Source: Oscillospiraceae bacterium | GTDB taxonomy: Bacteria; Bacillota; Clostridia; Oscillospirales; CAG-272 | Reading direction: 5' to 3' | DNA length: 6,784 nt | Assembly: GCA_015065205.1 (NCBI GenBank) | Contig: SVQS01000103.1 | Location: forward strand, 1 to 6,784 | In this document: in pieces, positions 1 through 4,947 of the stretch | How the letters are laid out: each line of letters begins with the position of its first letter | Numbering within the stretch: the stretch's first letter is position 1 | Position numbers and translations under genes: made by a program | The notes under the pieces: model-generated | What the model was told of the DNA's origin: nothing | What the model saw: the letters and a program-made list of their open reading frames with translations, nothing else | Databases searched by the model: none

Positions 1-766
1 GCGCTACTGCATCATCAATGAGTGTATAGAAATATTCGATGCCTGCCGCTTCAAAGGCTTCCTTGTAATCGTTATCATAGATTTCTTGGAAAATGAGCTT
101 AAAGGTTTGGTCGTATTGTTTAGAGATAGTATCCTTGGTCGAGAACCAAAGGTCTTGCTTCGTGTTCAGTGCATATTGGAAACAGGAATGTGCAAAGGAG
201 CGAATGGAATCATCCTTGTTATAGCTTCCTTGCAGTACGCCGGAACACTCGAAATCATAGATGGTTTGACGGAAGGTCTCTTTTCCCTCTTTATCGGTAA
301 AAATCAGCTCTGCCTTGCCCTCTGCGGGAACGCGATATTCGGTAGCCTTGTAGATGTCACCGTATGCGTGACGTGCAATGGTGATAGGCTTTTTCCAGTT
401 GCGAACCGCGGGTCTAATAGAATCAATGAGAATGGGAGCGCGGAAAACCGTACCGTCGAGAATGGCACGAATGGTGCCGTTGGGGCTCTTCCACATCTCG
501 GACAGATTGTATTCCTCGACGCGTTGCTTGTTAGGTGTGATGGTAGCACACTTAACGGCAACGCCGTATTTCTGTGTCGCATAAGCGGAATCGAAAGTTA
601 CTTGATCCTTTGTTTTTTCACGTTCAGGCAAGCCGAGATCGTAATATTCGGTTTTGAGATCAATAAAAGGTAACAGAAGCTCATCCTTGATCATTTGCCA
701 AAGAATTCGCGTCATTTCATCGCCGTCCATTTCGACAAGCGGTGTCTTCATCAAAATTTTATTCAT
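1..766 (-). CDS. icd: NADP-dependent isocitrate dehydrogenase (partial, 3' end outside window)
   Basis: Oxidatively decarboxylates isocitrate to 2-oxoglutarate with reduction of NADP+, in the cytoplasm. The first 255 residues are visible; the family is usually a little over 400, so roughly the last third is missing. The protein resembles the eukaryotic-type homodimeric enzyme (human IDH1-like), not the E. coli Icd type. Visible landmarks are MDGDEMTR near the N terminus, the substrate loop CATITPNKQRVEE (residues 73-85), KSPNGTIR (93-100), ARHAYGD (131-137, with the Arg equivalent to IDH1 R132 and a Tyr at 139), the catalytic-lysine region STKDTI (K211), and LIDD at 249-252, where the first metal-binding Asp lies. 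The remaining metal ligands and the NADP-specificity residues are off-window. The ATG at 764-766 has an AAAGGAGAG ribosome binding site 9 bases upstream. It is the last visible gene of the citrate operon, 20 bp after aconitase. Family assignment is firm; NADP preference is inferred from the family. Confidence 0.95.
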   Translation of the reverse strand, partial: MNKILMKTPLVEMDGDEMTRILWQMIKDELLLPFIDLKTEYYDLGLPEREKTKDQVTFDSAYATQKYGVAVKCATITPNKQRVEEYNLSEMWKSPNGTIRAILDGTVFRAPILIDSIRPAVRNWKKPITIARHAYGDIYKATEYRVPAEGKAELIFTDKEGKETFRQTIYDFECSGVLQGSYNKDDSIRSFAHSCFQYALNTKQDLWFSTKDTISKQYDQTFKLIFQEIYDNDYKEAFEAAGIEYFYTLIDDAVA

Positions 767-775
767 AATTGGTAT

Positions 776-784
776 CTCTCCTTT
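776..784 (-). promoter_or_regulatory. Ribosome binding site of icd
   Basis: AAAGGAGAG on the minus strand, 9 bases before the ATG at 764-766. It lies wholly within the 20-bp gap after the aconitase stop codon and fixes the isocitrate dehydrogenase start. Confidence 0.85.
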
Positions 785-786
785 TC

Positions 787-2718
787 TTATTGGAGCTGTT
801 CTTTTGTGTAAGCAAGCAGGCTACCTGCCTTGAGAATTGCCTTTTGACGCTCGGTAAAGGCGCAAACAAGCGGAATTTCCTCACCGGTAGTCTCGTTCTT
901 TAAAGTCATTTTGCCGCTGTCCATTCCTGCCCAAACACCCTCGATAGAAAGCATATCGCCTTGAGATACTTTGTCGTAATCATCAGCGTTTGCAAAGGTC
1001 AGAGGCATAATACCTGCGTTAATAAGGTTTGCTACGTGAATACGTGCAAAACTCTTGGTAATAACTACGCGAACCCCCAAATAGAGAGGCACGAGCGCGG
1101 CGTGCTCACGGGAGGAGCCTTGACCGTAGTTGGCACCACCAACGATAATGCTCTTCCCTGCCGCTTTCGCACGCTCGGGGAAAGTCTTATCGCATACACC
1201 AAAGCAGAACTGCGACAGATACGGAATATTGGAGCGGTACGGCAGAATTTTGGCACCCGCAGGCATAATGTGGTCGGTCGTGATATTGTCCTCAACCTTG
1301 AGAACAAGCTCTGCTCGAATGGAATCCTCTTGCGGATAGCTTTCGGGGAATTTTTTGATGTTTGGACCGCGCAGAATTTCAAGAGTCTTTGCTTCCTCCG
1401 CATCAGCAGGTGCGATAATGGCACTGTCATCAATGCGGAAAGCATCGGGCATCTTGATTTCGGGCATTTCGCCAAGGAGAATAGGATCGGTAATTTCGCC
1501 TGTCAGCGCAGCTGCAACAGCTGTTTCGGGAGAGACGAGATATACTTTTGCATCGGCAGTACCGCTTCTGCCCTCAAAGTTGCGGTTAAAGGTACGCAAG
1601 CTTACTCCGCCGGAATTGGGCGAGAATCCCATACCGATGCAAGGACCGCAAGCACATTCGAGAACGCGCGCACCCGAAGCAAGAATATCGGTGAGCGCTC
1701 CGCAATCTGCAAGCATTGCAAGCACCTGCTTGGAACCGGGAGAAATGGAAAGGCTAACCTCGGGCTTAATCGTTTTACCCTTGAGGAGAGCCGCAACCTT
1801 CAGCATATCAAGAAGTGAGGAGTTGGTACAAGAACCGATGCAAACTTGGTCAACCTTTGTTCCCTTGAGACTGTCAACAGAAACGACGTTATCCGGCATA
1901 TGCGGGCAAGCAATCAGCGGCTTGAGCAAGGAGAGGTCAATATCAATAATGCGGTCATAAACGGCATCTGCATCGCTCTCAAGCGCTACGTAATCATCTT
2001 CTCTGCCCTCTGCTTTGAGGAAAGCGCGGGTAATTTCATCGGATGGGAAAATAGAGGTAGTAGCGCCGAGCTCGGTTCCCATATTGGTAATGGTTGCTCT
2101 TTCGGGCACGGACAGTGTCTTGATTCCCTCGCCGCCCCATTCGATGATGTAACCAACACCACCCTTGACGGAGAGAATGCGCAAAATTTCAAGGCTAACA
2201 TCCTTTGCAGTAACAAAAGGACGGAGTTTACCCGTAAGGTTTACCTTAATCATTTTGGGCATCGTGATGTAGTACGCACCGCCGCCCATTGCAACGGCTA
2301 CGTCAAGTCCACCTGCACCAAATGCAAGCATACCAATACCGCCGCCTGTGGGAGTGTGGCTATCGGAGCCAATGAGCGTTTTTCCGGGGATACCGAATCT
2401 TTCCAGATGTACTTGATGGCAAATACCATTACCCGGGCGGGAGAAATAAATACCGTGTTTTTTTGCAATAGATTGAATAAACCGATGGTCATCGGCGTTT
2501 TCAAAGCCGGATTGGAGCGTATTGTGGTCAATATAAGCAACGCTTCGCTCGGTGCGCACACGGTCGATGCCCATTGATTCAAACTCGAGATAAGCCATTG
2601 TTCCCGTGGCATCCTGCGTGAGTGTTTGGTCTATGCGAAGCGCGACCTCACTACCGGGGGTCATATCTCCCGAGAGAAGATGTGCTTTGATAATTTTTTG
2701 TGCAATGGTCAGTCCCAT
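787..2718 (-). CDS. acn: Aconitate hydratase (aconitase), short Aquifex-type
   Basis: Isomerises citrate to isocitrate via cis-aconitate using a [4Fe-4S] cluster in the cytoplasm. It is complete at 643 residues, clearly shorter than the roughly 900-residue AcnA/IRP1 type, and fits the shorter bacterial group often annotated as putative or Aquifex-type aconitase. Domain order is normal: catalytic domains 1-3, then a linker at about 425-465, then the swivel domain. Visible motifs are DHNT (64-67), GSDSHTPTGGG (117-127), CIGSCTNSS (293-301) and CACGPCIGMG (355-364). By family alignment the cluster ligands are C297, C357 and C360. NRNFEGR (378-384), NITTDHI (478-484), GSSREHA (534-540) and SFARIH (556-561) hold further active-site residues. 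Nothing catalytic appears missing. The ATG follows the regulator's stop codon by 11 bp and has a GAGGTGA ribosome binding site. Its place between citrate synthase and isocitrate dehydrogenase argues for citrate as the substrate over homoaconitate or isopropylmalate. Confidence 0.97.
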   Translation of the reverse strand: MGLTIAQKIIKAHLLSGDMTPGSEVALRIDQTLTQDATGTMAYLEFESMGIDRVRTERSVAYIDHNTLQSGFENADDHRFIQSIAKKHGIYFSRPGNGICHQVHLERFGIPGKTLIGSDSHTPTGGGIGMLAFGAGGLDVAVAMGGGAYYITMPKMIKVNLTGKLRPFVTAKDVSLEILRILSVKGGVGYIIEWGGEGIKTLSVPERATITNMGTELGATTSIFPSDEITRAFLKAEGREDDYVALESDADAVYDRIIDIDLSLLKPLIACPHMPDNVVSVDSLKGTKVDQVCIGSCTNSSLLDMLKVAALLKGKTIKPEVSLSISPGSKQVLAMLADCGALTDILASGARVLECACGPCIGMGFSPNSGGVSLRTFNRNFEGRSGTADAKVYLVSPETAVAAALTGEITDPILLGEMPEIKMPDAFRIDDSAIIAPADAEEAKTLEILRGPNIKKFPESYPQEDSIRAELVLKVEDNITTDHIMPAGAKILPYRSNIPYLSQFCFGVCDKTFPERAKAAGKSIIVGGANYGQGSSREHAALVPLYLGVRVVITKSFARIHVANLINAGIMPLTFANADDYDKVSQGDMLSIEGVWAGMDSGKMTLKNETTGEEIPLVCAFTERQKAILKAGSLLAYTKEQLQ

Positions 2719-2724
2719 ATCATT

Positions 2725-2733
2725 TCACCTCAC
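2725..2733 (-). promoter_or_regulatory. Ribosome binding site of aconitase, overlapping the regulator stop codon
   Basis: The minus strand reads GTGAGGTGA, ending 6 bases before the aconitase ATG at 2716-2718. The regulator's TGA stop (2730-2732) lies inside this site. A ribosome terminating on the regulator gene therefore sits directly over the aconitase ribosome binding site, which suggests translational coupling (inference). Confidence 0.8.
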
Positions 2734-3368
2734 TTGTTCAGAATGTGCTCTGCCGCATTTGCAATGTGCTCTGTTGTATATTTTTCTGCAAGAGCGGCAT
2801 TTCTTGCTTCGATCGCCTCAAAAATAGCGCGATGCTCGCGAGCTGACTGTAGTGCACGCGAATTGTTCTCGACCGATGCGCGGCGATATTTTTGAACTTT
2901 TTTGTGAAGTGGGAGAAGCGTATCGTTCAGCACTGCACTCCCACAGTAACGGTAAATGAGTTGATGGAACCTGCTATCCATCGTTTTGATGTGCTCAGGG
3001 TCTTGCTTGCTAACATAAAACTCTTGCAGTTCAAGTGTTTCTTTCAGTTCAGCAAGCTGTTCATTTGTCATATTTTCAGCAGCGAATGCTGAAGCCATTC
3101 CTTCAATACGTAAGCGGATGGCAAAGATATCTTTCAAATCCTTCTCAGTAACACTGAGAATAAGGATTCCCTTTGATGTGATTTCAATAATGTGTTCTTG
3201 CTCAAGACGACGCAATGCCTCGCGCACAGGCGTGCGGCTGACCCCAAGGTCGGTCACCAGCTTCATTTCTGTTAGAATTTCACCGCGTTGGTATTTACCG
3301 GTGAGAATATCATTTTCAAGGCGCTCAAACACCTGTTCGGCAAGAGATATTGTTTTATGCTCTAACAT
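2730..3368 (-). CDS. GntR-family transcriptional regulator, FadR subfamily with FCD domain
   Basis: A 212-residue DNA-binding regulator of usual length for the family. Residues about 8-70 form the winged helix-turn-helix, with the typical segment from EMKLVTDLGVSRTPVREALRRL (33-54) into a short wing (62-72). Residues about 76-210 form the all-helical FCD ligand domain. Its expected metal ligands are visible: D131 and H135 in DSRFH, H179 in AREHRAIF, and H201 in TTEHI. FCD domains commonly bind small carboxylates through such a metal site. Citrate, isocitrate or 2-oxoglutarate is a plausible effector here, but this is inferred from the neighbours only. The gene sits between citrate synthase and aconitase with gaps of 14 and 11 bp, so it is almost certainly cotranscribed and would be autoregulated. 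The start is set by an AAGGAGG site 9 bases upstream of the ATG. The probable target is the palindrome at 4781-4800. Whether it represses or activates cannot be read from the protein. Confidence 0.94.
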   Translation of the reverse strand: MLEHKTISLAEQVFERLENDILTGKYQRGEILTEMKLVTDLGVSRTPVREALRRLEQEHIIEITSKGILILSVTEKDLKDIFAIRLRIEGMASAFAAENMTNEQLAELKETLELQEFYVSKQDPEHIKTMDSRFHQLIYRYCGSAVLNDTLLPLHKKVQKYRRASVENNSRALQSAREHRAIFEAIEARNAALAEKYTTEHIANAAEHILNK

Positions 3369-3377
3369 ATCTGCAAT

Positions 3378-3384
3378 CCTCCTT
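3378..3384 (-). promoter_or_regulatory. Ribosome binding site of the GntR regulator, overlapping the citrate synthase stop
   Basis: AAGGAGG on the minus strand, 9 bases before the ATG at 3366-3368. The TAA stop of the citrate synthase (3383-3385) shares its last two bases with this site. This is near the ideal anti-16S match, so the regulator may be translated efficiently. Confidence 0.85.
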
Positions 3385-4759
3385 AAAGTCTGTGAAAGCG
3401 GCCGCCGGAGAGTTCTTCAATCTTCTCTTCGATCTCGCTGTTTGAAAGTGTTGTCTGTCTGCCGCCCTCATATTCTGCATCGATCCATTCCTTAATGGCA
3501 ATAACCAGGGGATCTTTCTTATCAATCGCTTCATTCGCAGAGAGACGATAGTTTTCATTGATCCAATATGCAATACCGGCAAGACCTGATGTCTTACCGA
3601 GCAAAACGGTAGCGCTGCGGTTAAGAATCTTCTTTGTATCAAAAATGTTGTAGATTTCTTCATCCTTGAGAAGTCCATCGGCGTGAATGCCCGCACGGGT
3701 AACGTTGAAGTTTCTGCCCACGAACGGCGTCATAGGCGGAATTTCATAGCCCATCTCTTTAGTGAAATATTCTGCAATTTCTGTAATGGCGGTAGGATCC
3801 ATACCGTCGAAAGAACCACGTAGAGATGCATATTCAAACACCATCGCTTCAAGCGGTACGTTACCGGTTCTCTCACCAATACCAAGCAGTGAACAGTTGA
3901 CACCCGATGCACCATAGAGCCATGCGGTGGTTGCATTGGAAACTGCCTTATAAAAATCGTTATGACCGTGCCATTCAAGCATTTCGCTAGGAACCTCGGA
4001 ATAATGTTGCAGACCGTAAATAATGCCCGGAACACTACGCGGGATTGCAACTTCGGGATAAGGAATGCCATATCCCATTGTATCGCAAGCACGAATACGA
4101 ACAGGAATATTCGCTTGCTTGGAAAGCTTCATCAGCTCATTGACAAACGGAACGACAAAACCGTAAAAATCGGCACGTGTGATATCTTCGAGGTGACATC
4201 TGGGCATAACGCCAGACTCAAAGGCATCGCAAACAGTTTTTAGGTAGTATTCCATACACTCCTTGCGAGTCATTTTCATCTTCTTGAAGATGTGATAGTC
4301 ACTGCAAGAAACAAGAATACCCGTCTCGCGAATACCAAGGTCTTTTACCAGCTTAAAGTCCTCACGGCTTGCCCGGATCCAAGTGGTGATTTCAGGGAAC
4401 TTTAAGCCAAGCTCCTGACATTTTTGCAGGGCTTCTCTATCCTTTTGACTATACACAAAAAACTCGGTTTGACGAATGATACCGAACGGACCGCTCAAAC
4501 GGGACATCAGCTTAAACAAGTCAACGATTTGTTTAACTGTATAAGGCTCAACCGACTGTTGACCGTCACGGAAAGAAGTATCGGTAATCCAAATATCTTG
4601 TGGCATACCAATTGGCACGCGACGGTGGTTAAATGGGATGCGCGGCACATCTGTGTAAGGATAAACTTCGCGATAAAGGTTGGGTTCCTTAACATCTTGA
4701 AGTGAATACTTATAAGTGCTTTGCTCCAACAAATTTGTTTTTGACGAAATTTCTAACAT
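3383..4759 (-). CDS. Probable Re-citrate synthase (HMGL-like / isopropylmalate-homocitrate synthase family)
   Basis: Predicted to condense acetyl-CoA with oxaloacetate to citrate. It belongs to the HMGL-like TIM-barrel family of isopropylmalate, homocitrate and citramalate synthases, not the GltA fold. It is complete at 458 residues. Motifs seen are DTSFRDGQQ (60-68, start of the barrel, with catalytic Arg and metal-binding Asp), RCHLED (187-192), WHGHND (263-268, metal-binding HxH), GIGERTGN (293-300) and AGIHADGL (356-363). The C terminus is short and lacks the LeuA leucine-feedback domain, matching the roughly 450-residue Re-citrate synthase of Clostridium kluyveri and other anaerobes. Operon partners aconitase and isocitrate dehydrogenase make citrate the best-fitting product. 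Homocitrate synthase or a LeuA-like enzyme are the alternatives, since motifs alone do not separate them. The start is the ATG at 4757-4759 with AAAGGAGA upstream. An in-frame TTG at 4817-4819 would add 20 residues but falls inside the -35 box, so it is rejected. Confidence 0.85.
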   Translation of the reverse strand: MLEISSKTNLLEQSTYKYSLQDVKEPNLYREVYPYTDVPRIPFNHRRVPIGMPQDIWITDTSFRDGQQSVEPYTVKQIVDLFKLMSRLSGPFGIIRQTEFFVYSQKDREALQKCQELGLKFPEITTWIRASREDFKLVKDLGIRETGILVSCSDYHIFKKMKMTRKECMEYYLKTVCDAFESGVMPRCHLEDITRADFYGFVVPFVNELMKLSKQANIPVRIRACDTMGYGIPYPEVAIPRSVPGIIYGLQHYSEVPSEMLEWHGHNDFYKAVSNATTAWLYGASGVNCSLLGIGERTGNVPLEAMVFEYASLRGSFDGMDPTAITEIAEYFTKEMGYEIPPMTPFVGRNFNVTRAGIHADGLLKDEEIYNIFDTKKILNRSATVLLGKTSGLAGIAYWINENYRLSANEAIDKKDPLVIAIKEWIDAEYEGGRQTTLSNSEIEEKIEELSGGRFHRL

Positions 4760-4765
4760 GTTTTT

Positions 4766-4773
4766 TCTCCTTT
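4766..4773 (-). promoter_or_regulatory. Ribosome binding site that fixes the citrate synthase start
   Basis: AAAGGAGA on the minus strand, 6 bases before the ATG at 4757-4759. It decides in favour of this ATG over the longer reading from the TTG at 4817-4819, which has no such site and lies upstream of the predicted transcription start. Confidence 0.85.
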
Positions 4774-4780
4774 CGGAAGT

Positions 4781-4800
4781 GTTGTATACAATTATACAAC
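4781..4800. promoter_or_regulatory. Candidate operator for the GntR/FCD regulator (nested palindrome)
   Basis: The 20-bp GTTGTATACAATTATACAAC is an inverted repeat with perfect 8-bp arms (GTTGTATA/TATACAAC) around CAAT. Within it, TTGTATACAA (4782-4791) is itself a perfect 10-bp palindrome of the GT-N2-AC type bound by FadR-subfamily regulators; the same decamer is the core of the Bacillus subtilis GntR operator. The right arm gives a weaker second copy (4790-4799, 7 of 10 matching), shifted by 8 bp. The element covers the -10 box and the predicted start site, so binding should block RNA polymerase. The regulator encoded in this operon is the obvious candidate to bind it. The repeat is directly visible; the binding is inferred. 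Confidence 0.75.
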
Positions 4801-4819
4801 AAAACGCGGTATTTGTCAA
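4791..4819 (-). promoter_or_regulatory. Sigma-A promoter of the citrate operon
   Basis: On the minus strand, TTGACA (4814-4819) and TATAAT (4791-4796) are separated by exactly 17 bp, a full consensus match at both hexamers and at the spacer. Transcription should start near 4784, giving a 5' leader of about 25 bases with the citrate synthase ribosome binding site. The region upstream of the -35 is very AT-rich. A promoter this strong overlapped by an operator is typical of a repressed unit. No other promoter is evident within the operon, where the gaps are only 11-20 bp. Confidence 0.88.
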
Positions 4820-4910
4820 TACATTATAAATAAGAAGTTATGAATCTCAATTTTTTTCTACTTTTTAAAGTAATTTTTATCTTTTAAGAGAATATCTTTT
4901 ATAAAAAATC
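4820..4910 (-). promoter_or_regulatory. AT-rich segment upstream of the promoter, possible UP element
   Basis: About 90 bp of nearly pure A/T with several T- or A-tracts (4851-4857, 4862-4866, 4874-4878, 4897-4900, 4904-4909). It lies directly upstream of the -35 box, where an UP element or curved DNA would boost RNA polymerase binding. No reading frame or RNA structure of note was seen. The role is inferred from composition and position only. Confidence 0.4.
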
Positions 4911-4941
4911 ACAAAAAAGCACCGTCGCAAAACGGTGCTTT
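4911..4941 (-). terminator. Intrinsic terminator of the topoisomerase gene
   Basis: On the minus strand a perfect 10-bp stem (AAAGCACCGT / ACGGTGCTTT, 4932-4941 with 4916-4925) closes a 6-base loop (4926-4931). It runs into a T-rich tract and lies 6 bp past the topoisomerase stop codon. There is no T run on the plus-strand side, so it acts in the minus direction. It separates the topoisomerase unit from the citrate operon promoter. Confidence 0.92.
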
Positions 4942-4947
4942 GAAAAC

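Noticed and set aside
86..673. A 195-codon open frame on the plus strand.
   Set aside because: It is antisense to isocitrate dehydrogenase, which is clearly the coding strand; the product looks like a reading-frame shadow.
961..1818. A 285-codon open frame on the plus strand.
   Set aside because: It lies wholly antisense to the aconitase, which has every family motif intact. The translated product shows no recognisable domain and no convincing ribosome binding site was seen.
1846..2577. A 243-codon plus-strand open frame.
   Set aside because: It is antisense to the N-terminal half of the aconitase, and its composition is typical of a shadow frame with no recognisable motif.
2770..2783. A TTGTATA half-site inside the regulator gene as a second operator.
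   Set aside because: It is only a half-site with no palindromic partner, and it lies in coding sequence away from any promoter.
3383..4759. Assignment as 2-isopropylmalate synthase (LeuA).
   Set aside because: It lacks the C-terminal leucine-binding regulatory domain, no leucine genes are nearby, and the operon partners act on citrate and isocitrate.
4760..4819. A 20-residue N-terminal extension of the citrate synthase from the TTG at 4817-4819.
   Set aside because: The TTG is the start of the TTGACA -35 box and lies upstream of the predicted transcript start. The ATG at 4757-4759 has a proper ribosome binding site and the extension has no family similarity.
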